This document shows positions 35,167-43,806 of a stretch of DNA of 64,000 nt, in pieces. Below the pieces are notes generated by a model that worked only from the letters and a program-made list of their open reading frames with translations, was not told the DNA's origin and did not search any database. Both the position numbers and the translations under genes were made by a program. Source of the DNA: Pseudomonas sp. AB6 (GTDB taxonomy: Bacteria; Pseudomonadota; Gammaproteobacteria; Pseudomonadales; Pseudomonadaceae); the NCBI RefSeq assembly GCF_034314105.1, contig NZ_JAVIWJ010000001.1, forward strand, positions 1,551,501 through 1,615,500, read 5' to 3'. Every line of letters begins with the position of its first letter. Within the stretch, counting starts at the first letter, position 1.

Positions 35167-35425
35167 CGTACCCCTTGGAGACGGAAGAGTCGATCTCACT
35201 CCATGAGCTTCTTGATCCATTTTGCTACTTAGATCCCGCTGTCGATTGCTCAAATAATTGACAACGATCAGGCGGGTGCCAACGACTCAGCGAATGGATC
35301 GGATGAGGTTGGATCGCAGTGTCGGGCACTTGCTGCTCAAAGCCTTGCAGCTAAACAAGCAAGCAGAAATGAGTTACAGCCGAGCGGGCGAATAACCTAA
35401 ACGTATTAATTTTGAGAGTTACTTA

Positions 35426-35830
35426 ATGTCTGACTCACTGAATGCCGTTGCCGGATTTCTTCATGGCAACGGCGAGCCACTTCTTGGCTTTGAGGGGGAT
35501 GATGCCCAGGCTGAAGCCGAAGCGATTTTGAATTGTTCAGGCCGCCAGTATTGTGTGGTGCGTGAGTGGATAATCGCGCACGTTGAAGTGCCTGACGACT
35601 ATCGTGCTTCGCTCTCTGCCGATGGTTTGGAACCGAATGTCATCTATGCTTTTAATGTTGTACTTCATAGTGCTGGCAAGCGGCGCGGGGGCGATTGGGT
35701 GCGCAGTACTTTTCAGCGTTCTAATAGCGAAGTGCACTTGTTTAAAACCAAGAATACGACCTACGTTTTGCTCGGCCCGGGGGTCAGGAAAAACGTCAGC
35801 GCCAAGACTATCCTGGCGATCCTCGAATGA
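35426..35830 (+). CDS. DUF6957-like hypothetical protein, first of second paralogous pair
   Basis: 134 residues. The segment RQYCVVREWIIAHVEVPDDY, the LEPNVIYAFNVVLHS region and TTYVLLGPGVRKNVSA align with the following gene. The pattern resembles Pseudomonas DUF6957-type proteins; this name is a tentative recognition. The stop overlaps the next start as ATGA. Function unknown. Confidence 0.6.
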   Translation: MSDSLNAVAGFLHGNGEPLLGFEGDDAQAEAEAILNCSGRQYCVVREWIIAHVEVPDDYRASLSADGLEPNVIYAFNVVLHSAGKRRGGDWVRSTFQRSNSEVHLFKTKNTTYVLLGPGVRKNVSAKTILAILE

Positions 35831-36306
35831 ACCCAGCCGCCGACGATAAGAAACAACTGCAATCTAAAATGCCGGTTTCGGATGATGAGTTACTGGGGGA
35901 GCTGCTCTTTGGGCCTGCATTGATGCGGCACGGTTCAGAGCTCAACGATGCAGAGCTCGCGCGCATTACATCTGAGACTTTTCCCGCACGGTCTTTTTGT
36001 ATTGTAAGAATCTGGATGCTCATCGATGTTGAATTCACTCCACGCCTCGTCCGTCTGCTTGAAAAAGATGATTTGAGCCCAACAGTGCTTTATGCCAATT
36101 CGACTACCTACGCGGCCGATGCGCAGAGCGATACATCACATGGGGTTCTCTCGGGTTTTCAGAGAAAATACCAAGATTGTTTTTTCGAGACAGAAGACAT
36201 GATTTATGTACTCGCGGGACGTGGGGCGCGGAAAAGCGCCGGCGTTCCCACTGTTTTTGCCTTGGCAGAAAAATGCGGTCGTGACTTCCGGAGGAACCAT
36301 GACTAG
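35827..36306 (+). CDS. DUF6957-like hypothetical protein, second of second paralogous pair
   Basis: 159 residues. It shares with its upstream neighbour RSFCIVRIWMLIDVEFTP, LSPTVLYANSTTYAAD, an intervening FQRKYQDCFFETEDM and MIYVLAGRGARKSAG, in the same order. The N-terminal 40 residues are extra. It overlaps the neighbouring genes on both sides, so the run is co-translated. Function unknown. Confidence 0.6.
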   Translation: MNPAADDKKQLQSKMPVSDDELLGELLFGPALMRHGSELNDAELARITSETFPARSFCIVRIWMLIDVEFTPRLVRLLEKDDLSPTVLYANSTTYAADAQSDTSHGVLSGFQRKYQDCFFETEDMIYVLAGRGARKSAGVPTVFALAEKCGRDFRRNHD

Positions 36307-36703
36307 CGATCTTCTGCCGATTCTGCGCGAACGCTATCCCTCGCTGCTGGGCGATCCAAATCTCTGTGAAATTGGATGTTTCCCAGGCTGGCTGACGCTT
36401 TTGGATGACCTGTGCGCAAAACTCAAAATTTATCTAGATGCGCATTCCGAAGTTCCAGCAATTACCGTAGTGCGGATCAAAGAAAAATGGGGCGAGCTGC
36501 GATTCATTTACCATGGCGGTGACGAGGTCTGCCGAGAAATGGTGAGGAGGGCGGTAGAGGCGTCGTTGACTGTCTGCGAGGTATGCAGTGCCACAGGAGA
36601 GTTGATTGGCGATCGTTGGTTTGGGGTTCGCTGTGCTGTCCATATCTCATGTTCACCTGTCCCTACCGCAGCGGAAACCAAGGAGGGCAGAGATGACGAA
36701 TGA
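36299..36703 (+). CDS. Hypothetical Cys-rich small protein
   Basis: 134 residues from ATG 36299 with GGAGG just upstream; it overlaps the preceding gene. The core reads IKEKWGELRFIYHGG then MVRRAVEASLTVCEVCSATG and ends in CAVHISCS, so a zinc-binding Cys cluster is likely. Related small proteins are common in Pseudomonas accessory regions, to my recollection without known role. It is the last gene of the coupled run. Confidence 0.6.
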   Translation: MTSDLLPILRERYPSLLGDPNLCEIGCFPGWLTLLDDLCAKLKIYLDAHSEVPAITVVRIKEKWGELRFIYHGGDEVCREMVRRAVEASLTVCEVCSATGELIGDRWFGVRCAVHISCSPVPTAAETKEGRDDE

Positions 36704-36987
36704 TCGCACAGACGTGAGTGCGAACAGTCAATGTTGAACAGCGACATGCCGTGACGCAGGAGATGGAAGTGTTGACCCCATTGTCGATCTACCGCTAGAG
36801 GTTATGGTTGCTGCTAGTCTTAGTATCGGTGTGTTCGCATTCGACTTGACCAGCACACCGGAGTTAAGACCGGCAGAAAGCGACCCATAGCTGCCGATCA
36901 GATGAGGCAGAATTCGGGTCATTAGCAGACATCCTTTGCGAATGGCAATTCGATCACACCTACCACCTTACCAAACCCGTCGATCTT

Positions 36988-37662
36988 CTACAGACCGTAA
37001 CATTCAAGTGTCGAGATTTTTCCTGGCGCACGTTTCGGATAGATGATGTCAAGCCAGCGAATAGCGGTGTCTGGGTCAAGCTGAACCTCCCTCATGTAAG
37101 GTAGTCGCGGGAAATCTACTGCGGCGGCGGCCAATGCTTCCTTCGCATATTGGAATTGACCTGCTACTCGGTACCGCTCTACCAGCGCGAGGGCCATACA
37201 AGCTTCGACCTGCAGTGGCACCTTGATTCCTGTGGGCTTGAAGCATTGACCGTAGTAGCCGTTCAGGTGCTTTAGGTGTTCAGAAGGTGGCCACTCTGTA
37301 TCGGAACCCGCTATGGCCTGAGCAATCAGCGACTCCAGGCTAGGCTGGTTGAGAAGCTCGACATCACCCTTCTTCAGTGACGACTCACCTTGTTCGCAAC
37401 CGAGGTAGTAATGCTTCAGGTAGATGAATGCCAAGAGAGCAATCTTCGGAGATTTTTTCAGTCCATGCTTGATTCTAATGCCAGCCTCTAATACCGGGCG
37501 CAAATTCTTCAATGGTTGATTGGGAAAGTCCGCCAAGGCTTGGCTAAGGAGTGTCACCAACCCTTCGAGGAATCGTGAGCAAGTTTCCGCCGCCAGGCCT
37601 GTGGGGGCATAGATCCACATAGAGGGATGCCATGTGATACCCAGCACGCTTGGATTCTGCAC
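36988..37662 (-). CDS. Hypothetical protein
   Basis: 224 residues from GTG 37662; a start near 37620 (MWIYAPTG) is equally plausible as no ribosome site is clear. Helix-rich with segments like ALLAFIYLKHYYLGCEQGES and VEACMALALVERYR. No motif is recognised. Its 5' end runs into an isochorismatase relic, so the N-terminus may be altered. It is the last gene before the divergent pyp promoter. Confidence 0.5.
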   Translation of the reverse strand: MQNPSVLGITWHPSMWIYAPTGLAAETCSRFLEGLVTLLSQALADFPNQPLKNLRPVLEAGIRIKHGLKKSPKIALLAFIYLKHYYLGCEQGESSLKKGDVELLNQPSLESLIAQAIAGSDTEWPPSEHLKHLNGYYGQCFKPTGIKVPLQVEACMALALVERYRVAGQFQYAKEALAAAAVDFPRLPYMREVQLDPDTAIRWLDIIYPKRAPGKISTLECYGL

Positions 37663-37741
37663 TGAACGCGGCGGCGGCGTCTTTCACAAGTGTGACGTGA
37701 CAACCCATTTCCATGCCGTAGCGTCCAGTGGACTCAATGCA
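37655..37741 (-). pseudogene. Isochorismatase-like hydrolase fragment
   Basis: The minus strand reads CIESTGRYGMEMGCHVTLVK then DAAAAFSAE, which matches the catalytic-Cys end of isochorismatase-family hydrolases (C-VEST-ARYAMELG-HVTLV). About 30 codons remain, out of frame with the next gene and without the N-terminus. A relic of a lost gene. Confidence 0.5.
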
Positions 37742-37886
37742 GGTAAGCGACCTAGCATTTCCCTCTCGCTGAGGCGACTCAGCCCCCCAATAATCTGATG
37801 ATTGAAACCGCGCCGAGCACGACCAGTCTTGGCCGGGGACGCTAATCCTGAGCACATTCACAAATGACCAACTGCTTAAAACCGGA

Positions 37887-37933
37887 GTTGTACAACCCCT
37901 GTACATAAGATATTGTTTGTACAGATTTGTACG
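37887..37933 (+). promoter_or_regulatory. Cluster of TGTACA operator-like motifs upstream of pyp
   Basis: TGTACA occurs at 37889, 37900 and 37918, with a TGTACG at 37928; the first lies within the perfect palindrome GTTGTACAAC (37887-37896). Spacing of 11, 18 and 10 bases suggests paired sites on one DNA face. They lie 43-89 bases before the pyp start, where a repressor or activator would act. Regulator unknown. Confidence 0.5.
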
Positions 37934-37975
37934 ATTTTGAACAATGTCGCTGCAGTTAAGCAGCAGGAGTTACCC

Positions 37976-38353
37976 ATGCAATTGATAAGCTTTGGATCTA
38001 ATGACATCGAGAATACTCTCGCCAAGATGTCGGCTGGACAGCTCGACAAGGTTGCATTTGGCGCTATTCAGCTCGACGCATCCGGTAAAATCTTGCAGTA
38101 CAACGCTGCGGAAGGGGACATTACCGGCCGCAAGCCGGGCGAAGTAATAGGTAAAAACTTTTTCCGTGATGTAGCACCTTGCACCAATCGACCCGAGTTC
38201 CAAGGCCGCTTTGCCGACGGCGTCAAGAATGGCAACCTCAATACGATGTTCGAATATGTCTTCGACTATCAAATGAAGCCCACCAAAGTAAAAGTGCACA
38301 TGAAGAAGGCCTTAACCGGCGAAACCTATTGGGTTTTCGTCAAGCGTCTCTGA
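37976..38353 (+). CDS. pyp: Photoactive yellow protein
   Basis: 125 residues from ATG 37976 with AGGAG upstream, exactly the length of the Halorhodospira protein. Chromophore residues are all present at the standard numbers: Y42, E46, T50, R52 and C69 (APCT), so p-coumaric acid can bind through C69. The protein begins [17 protein letters not shown] and ends [11 protein letters not shown] is a small PAS-fold blue-light sensor in the cytoplasm. The CoA-ligase gene for its cofactor follows after 36 bases in the same direction. Confidence 0.97.
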   Translation: MQLISFGSNDIENTLAKMSAGQLDKVAFGAIQLDASGKILQYNAAEGDITGRKPGEVIGKNFFRDVAPCTNRPEFQGRFADGVKNGNLNTMFEYVFDYQMKPTKVKVHMKKALTGETYWVFVKRL

Positions 38354-38389
38354 CCCTTCTTTTACGTTAATCAGCCAGCAGGGATCATC

Positions 38390-39682
38390 TTGAACCGACT
38401 TGAACTGGATAAAGCCAGCATCCTGGCTGTCATAATCTCGCTACTGGCTGACGAGCTCAAAGCCCTGCGTCACCTATCTTCACACCAGACGGGTAGCGAG
38501 CGCTGGAGCGCGTCGACCCTGATAGGTGAAATGCAGGAAACATCCCCGCTCGACCAAGACGAGATAGCAATCGGCGCCGACTCACTGGAGCTCCTGAGTC
38601 TAGCGACGTGTGTCGCAATGTTCTTCAACATCTATGAGAGTGGTCTTGAAGACTATCTGCTGCGCTTTAAGACCCTAGGGGAGTGGGCAGATTTGGTTGC
38701 AACTGCCCGCCGTCGAGGAACTGAGAACGTTACGTTTGCTACGTCCGGAAGCACGGGTACACCTAAGCAATGCTTGCAGCAGTGGGATGCCCTAGTCACG
38801 GAGACATCTTTTTTTGCTGAGTACTTTGGCTCCAGCTCTAACCTGCCGACGCAACGAATCATCGCACTCAGTCCATGCCACCATATTTATGGCTTTATTT
38901 TCAGCATACTGTTGCCGCTACAGCTGCAATTACCAGCCGTAATACGCGCGCCGAAAGCACTCGCGATGATCCACCAGCGCAAACTGCGGGCAGGCGACTT
39001 GATGATTGGTTTTCCGTTTATCTGGCGACAACTAAGTCGTCAGGGCACCAGCTTTCCGGCGGGGACTAAAGCCATCACCTCTACTGGCCCATGCGACCCT
39101 ACGATAATTCGCGAGTTGCAAAATCAAGGCATTGATTGCATGGTCGAGGTATATGGCTCAAGTGAGACAGCTGGAATTGGTGTTCGAAGCAATCCCGACT
39201 CACCCTTCCAATTACTTCCTCGATGGCAACGCGGTAATAATGCCACCACCTTGGCAGAGTGTGAAACTGGCACTGAATATGAATTGGACGATGAACTGAA
39301 GTGGCTGGGTCAGACACATTTTCTGCCTGAAGGTCGCCGCGATGAGTGTGTACAGGTGGGTGGGATCAATGTGTTTCCGTCCCGCATTACCGAGCGTTTG
39401 CAGAGTCTCCCCGAGGTTGCGGCTGCGGCTGTTCGGCTTATGTCTGCGCTCGAAGGTGAACGCCTGAAAGCCTTCATCGTGCCTGTCGAAGGTTATGTTG
39501 ACCATGAGGCTCTAGAGGCGTTCCTACATGCCTGGTGCATACGTAATCTCATGGCAGTTGAACGCCCTAAAGCGTTCACTTTTGGCCTGACGCTGCCACA
39601 TAACCTAATGGGTAAACAAAGCGACTGGCCGATAAAGGCGGGTATTTCGGCTGAAGCTTTACTCATGGAAATGATAGAGTGA
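38390..39682 (+). CDS. pcl: p-coumaroyl-CoA ligase-type enzyme (PYP chromophore ligase)
   Basis: 430 residues from TTG 38390, 5 bases after CAGGGA. AMP-binding motifs: TSGSTGTPK (P-loop), YGSSETAG and the hinge motif GRRDECVQVGGINVFPSR; a C-terminal Lys lies in NLMGKQSDW. Adenylating enzyme that activates p-coumarate to its CoA thioester so that it can attach to PYP C69. It follows pyp by 36 bases. The size fits the short PYP-linked ligases better than plant 4CL. No tyrosine ammonia-lyase gene is nearby. Confidence 0.85.
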   Translation: MNRLELDKASILAVIISLLADELKALRHLSSHQTGSERWSASTLIGEMQETSPLDQDEIAIGADSLELLSLATCVAMFFNIYESGLEDYLLRFKTLGEWADLVATARRRGTENVTFATSGSTGTPKQCLQQWDALVTETSFFAEYFGSSSNLPTQRIIALSPCHHIYGFIFSILLPLQLQLPAVIRAPKALAMIHQRKLRAGDLMIGFPFIWRQLSRQGTSFPAGTKAITSTGPCDPTIIRELQNQGIDCMVEVYGSSETAGIGVRSNPDSPFQLLPRWQRGNNATTLAECETGTEYELDDELKWLGQTHFLPEGRRDECVQVGGINVFPSRITERLQSLPEVAAAAVRLMSALEGERLKAFIVPVEGYVDHEALEAFLHAWCIRNLMAVERPKAFTFGLTLPHNLMGKQSDWPIKAGISAEALLMEMIE

Positions 39683-39898
39683 AAAGCTATTTTTGAATTA
39701 TTAACAGAACTTGTAGAGGCAACTGAAGACAGTTTACCTTTAGACAAGTGGCCGCTTTGTGCAGTCTTGATTTATGTTGATAAAAATCTGAATACTTTTA
39801 AAAGCGGTCTGAGCAACATGCCGACTGCAATGGTCACTCTAGTCCGGCCAAGAAAACCGGTTGGCCTATTACCTGAAGTTGAAGCTCATTGTATTTAG
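39683..39898 (+). CDS. Small ORF after pcl, start unclear
   Basis: 71 codons follow the pcl stop in the same frame (FELLTELVEATEDSLPLDKW, LCAVLIYVDKNLNTFKSG) to a TAG at 39896-39898. No ATG/GTG start fits the N-terminus, and a stop lies just before it. The composition is coding-like, so this may be a gene with a start mutation or a relic. Bases 39899-40272 show nothing but AT-rich DNA. Confidence 0.35.
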   Translation, partial: KAIFELLTELVEATEDSLPLDKWPLCAVLIYVDKNLNTFKSGLSNMPTAMVTLVRPRKPVGLLPEVEAHCI

Positions 39899-40272
39899 GC
39901 TCGTACTTGTTAGTGACCTACGGATTGCGCGGCGCCGACTTCTTCGGCATGAAGGCTTTCTGTTTTCTTTCGCAATACTATTTCAAAATTCACTCGGATG
40001 AATGGTATCTATATACATATATACTCCTAAGAGCATTGCGCAGAGTTTTATTCCTATGACATTATCCGAATCAGAAAATAGAGGTATTTAGGATATGATT
40101 CTAGTTCGGCAGTGTTCTTAATAGACAAGGGAGTAATATTGGCGTCAGTTTAAGGGCGCCAATTCTAGACTTATTTAAGGTCGGAAACTCACTTATCCAA
40201 ATGGAGACATAGTTAATTGGTCTTATATCGTGGTGCCACCCGTTGTGAACTCTAATATTTACAGGACTATTT

Positions 40273-41833
40273 ATGCGCCAAAACCTCCCTGTGACGGGAC
40301 GTAATCTGGAACTGTCCCGGGACGACCGATCCTGAAGGCCATATCTCATACGTTAACCATGACTTCATCAATATCAGTGGTTTCACCGAAGCGGAGCTAT
40401 TGGGACAATCACATAACATCGTAAGACACCCGGACATGCCCCCTGCCGCTTTTACGCACATGTGGGCTACGCTGAAAGCAGGTCGCTCATGGATGGGTTT
40501 AGTGAAAAACCGTTGCAAAAACGGTGACCATTACTGGGTCAGCGCCTTTGTCACACCTATCAGCAAGAATGGTAAAGTTGTTGAATGCCAGTCCATAAGA
40601 ACCAAGCCAAAACCTGCGCAGATTCTGGCTGCGAAAAAGTTATACGCGCATTTGAGAGAGGGTAAATCACTACCAGGAAAGTGGTCGCCGGGTCTTGGGA
40701 TTAAATTGGCTTTGCTTGTTTGGATGGGCAATCTGGTCAGCGTGGCAGTGGCAAATTTTATGATGCCTATGACTTTCAGCGGCACGATGCTTGCGATGCT
40801 CTTAGCTGGCGGCTTGAGCTCAGTCGCTATCGTGGCCTTGTTGTCTCCTCTGAATCGCCTCACTCTAAGGGCCCTGGCTATTGCAGATAATCCCCTTAGC
40901 CAGTTGCTCTACACAGGACGTAGCGATGAGTTCGGCCAAATAGACTTCGCCTTACAGATGATGGAGTCTTAAACAGGATCTATTATTGGACGCATTGGCG
41001 ATGCGTCCAATCGACTGGGGGAGCACGCCAACCGGCTTCTTAGTGAGATCGAGATAAGCAACTTATTGACCGCCGAGCAACACGCAGAGACAGACCAAAT
41101 TGCGACGGCTGTTAATCAGATGGCTGCTAGTATTCAGGAAGTGGCCGCCAACGCTCAACATGCTGCCGATAGAGCGGGAAGGGCTTACAGCGAAACCTCG
41201 TCGGGACAACGCTTGGTTGCTCATACCAGTCAGTCTATTACCGAACTGGAAGGTGAGATTCAGCAGGCCGCACAAGTTATTCATGAGCTTGAGGGTCAAA
41301 GCAATGAAATCTCGAAGGTGTTGGACGTAATTCGCAGTATTGCCGATCAGACCAACTTACTAGCCCTGAATGCTGCGATTGAGGCTGCTCGCGCCGGAGA
41401 GCAGGGGCGAGGGTTTGCCGTGGTGGCGGATGAAGTACGCAACCTTGCGGCCCGTACTCAGCAGTCAACGACAGATATCCAAGGCATGATCAGCGCTTTG
41501 CAAGAAAGGGCCCGCGCTGCCGTGACTGTGATGGAGCAGAGCAGCCAGCAAGCACACTCCAGTGTCAGTCATGCCCAAGACGCCGCCACCGCACTTAACG
41601 GTATCGGGAAGCGAGTAAATGAAATCACCGATATGAATGCGCAGATAGCGGCAGCTGTCGAGCAGCAAGGCGGGGTTAGTGAGGACATTAACCGCAGTAT
41701 CAACAGCATTCGAGATACCGCTAATGCTAACGTCCAGACAGTACTGAGCAATTTCGAAAGCGCAGCAGCTGTTGCACAGTTATCTTCGACAATGAGCGAA
41801 CTGGCCAAACAGTTTTGGGAGAAACGTCATTGA
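40273..41833 (+). pseudogene. Aer-like PAS chemoreceptor, disabled by frameshift and nonsense codon
   Basis: The N-terminus MRQNLPVTGRNLELS starts at ATG 40273 in one frame; after about 40320 the sequence continues in the +1 frame as TTDPEGHISYVNHDF, the FAD-type PAS domain of Aer receptors. A TAA at 40970-40972 interrupts the frame before the HAMP/signalling part, which resumes in the same frame. The rest carries [20 protein letters not shown] and [12 protein letters not shown] of MCP signalling domains. Two separate lesions make a working receptor unlikely; some signalling domain might be re-initiated at 41066. Neighbouring receptors are intact. Confidence 0.85.
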
Positions 41834-41985
41834 TTCTATTCAGTCAATATCGCTGCGGTCGTCGATAACGTTAGCTCGAGGAGGGAAGGTCTAAATCCGC
41901 AGGTGCTAATCTAATCAATACATACTGACCAACTATGGCACATTGAGCGCCATTCACCGCAGTGTAATGTTTCGAGAATTATGAT

Positions 41986-43608
41986 ATGAAAATACGTAAC
42001 GTAAGACTAGCCGCGAGAGCCCTTCTCAGTTTCGGCGTTATTTGTTCTATCTTGATCGCACTGGCCGTAACTGTTCTCTCTAAGCTTAACGACGTGCACA
42101 AGTCTGCGTCCCAGCTGCAGACCGATTGGCTTCCCAGTGTTTTACAGGCTGGAAAAATAGAAACGGCAGCACTGCTTTACCGCGTGGATAGTAGGCGCTA
42201 CGTGATGGACGATGACAGATTGAGCGAAGGCTCTCTGCAAAAAATTGATCTCACGAAGCGCGCATTAACCCAAACGGCTGAAGCGTATACACATTTGGTT
42301 TCTAGTGTTGCCGAACAAGAATTATTCAATCAAGTGAAGGTAAATGTAGTCGCGTATCAAGCCAAGGTCGACGAACTTGTACAACTAAGCAAAATAGCGT
42401 CATATCCAGAGATGGCAGCTTTTGTCAAAAATACTACCAAACCTCAAGCTGTCGCATTGCAAGCCTCTATTGAGGAATTGATTGCTCTCAATGAGAAAGG
42501 TGCTGAGCAGTCAGGCAAAATTGCTGACGACAGCTTCAAAAGTGGATTGATGATTACCATTGTCCTGAGCGTCCTCGCTATTTTTTTCACCATCGTAGTT
42601 GCGGTCGTGTTTACTCGAAGTATCAGCCAACCGATCTTGGCACTGCTGCTCAGCACTCGCAAAATAGCTAACGGCGACTTGCGCACTCCCGTGGAGGTTG
42701 ATGGTGCCGACGAGATAACTGACCTACAAAACGCAACCGCAGCGATGCGTTTAAGTCTCAAGAATACGATCCAACATATCTCTGAATCCTCCAGCCAATT
42801 GGCTTCAGCCGCCGAACAGATGAGCGCGATTACCAACGAGTCGAACGTTGGAATACAACGCCAAAGCCTGGAAACCGACCAGGCTGCTACAGCGGTCAAT
42901 GAGATGACTGCTGCCGTCGAGGAAGTCGCACGCAACGCTGTCTCGGCCTCCAAATCCACCCAAGCCTCCGAACGTTCTGCCCATACTGGCCAGGAGCGTG
43001 TCGGCCGGACGATTGCTTCGCTTCAAAAGCTAAGTAGCACCGTTGGGCAGACCGGCGTGGAAGTCGAAGGTTTGGCAAATCAAACACAGAACATCGCTAA
43101 GGTTCTTGATGTGATTCGCTCAATTGCCGAGCAGACTAACCTCTTGGCTTTGAACGCTGCCATCGAAGCGGCACGTGCGGGAGAGCAGGGACGTGGATTC
43201 GCAGTGGTCGCCGATGAAGTCAGGGCGCTGGCGCACCGTACCCAGTCATCGACCCAAGAAATAGAGCAGATGATCCAAAGTATCCAGAAAGATTCCTCTA
43301 CGGCCGTACAGTCAATGAAGCAAAGCAGCGAAGAAGCTGAGTCGACCCTGCTGATCGCCCGTGAGGCGGGGGTTGCGATTGAGCAAATAGCGGTCGCTAT
43401 CTCCGAAATCAATGATCGAAATCTGATGATTGCTGCTGCTTCTGAGCAGCAAGCGCAGGTCGCTCGATCCGTAGATGAGAACCTTATCAGTATTCGAGAC
43501 TTATCCATACAAAGCTCGTCTGCCGCCAGTCAAACATCAGCGGCCAGCTATGAACTTTCCTTACTTGCCGTTGACCTGAATCGATTGGTGGCAAGTTTTT
43601 CGGTGTAG
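41986..43608 (+). CDS. Methyl-accepting chemotaxis protein (4HB type)
   Basis: 540 residues. TM1 lies near residues 13-33, a periplasmic four-helix-bundle ligand domain to about 185, TM2 near 188-210, then HAMP and the signalling hairpin ([20 protein letters not shown] then [12 protein letters not shown]). No CheR-binding tail pentapeptide is seen. It senses a periplasmic ligand and controls CheA. It follows the broken Aer-like receptor by 150 bases in the same direction, within the PYP cluster. Ligand unknown. Confidence 0.92.
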   Translation: MKIRNVRLAARALLSFGVICSILIALAVTVLSKLNDVHKSASQLQTDWLPSVLQAGKIETAALLYRVDSRRYVMDDDRLSEGSLQKIDLTKRALTQTAEAYTHLVSSVAEQELFNQVKVNVVAYQAKVDELVQLSKIASYPEMAAFVKNTTKPQAVALQASIEELIALNEKGAEQSGKIADDSFKSGLMITIVLSVLAIFFTIVVAVVFTRSISQPILALLLSTRKIANGDLRTPVEVDGADEITDLQNATAAMRLSLKNTIQHISESSSQLASAAEQMSAITNESNVGIQRQSLETDQAATAVNEMTAAVEEVARNAVSASKSTQASERSAHTGQERVGRTIASLQKLSSTVGQTGVEVEGLANQTQNIAKVLDVIRSIAEQTNLLALNAAIEAARAGEQGRGFAVVADEVRALAHRTQSSTQEIEQMIQSIQKDSSTAVQSMKQSSEEAESTLLIAREAGVAIEQIAVAISEINDRNLMIAAASEQQAQVARSVDENLISIRDLSIQSSSAASQTSAASYELSLLAVDLNRLVASFSV

Positions 43609-43806
43609 ACCTGGTTACGAGGGCCTACCACTGATTGTTCTGATTCGAACTTGGGCACCGCGATGTCTATTTCCAGATTGACCAACGCGGCATGCAGGCT
43701 TTTGAAATCACGAGAAACTCGGCATTGAAGCCGTGATTTTGCACTCCGTCTGAACGAAAAATCAAGAGAGCCGACTGGCTCACGATAATTTAAGACTGTT
43801 ATTACC

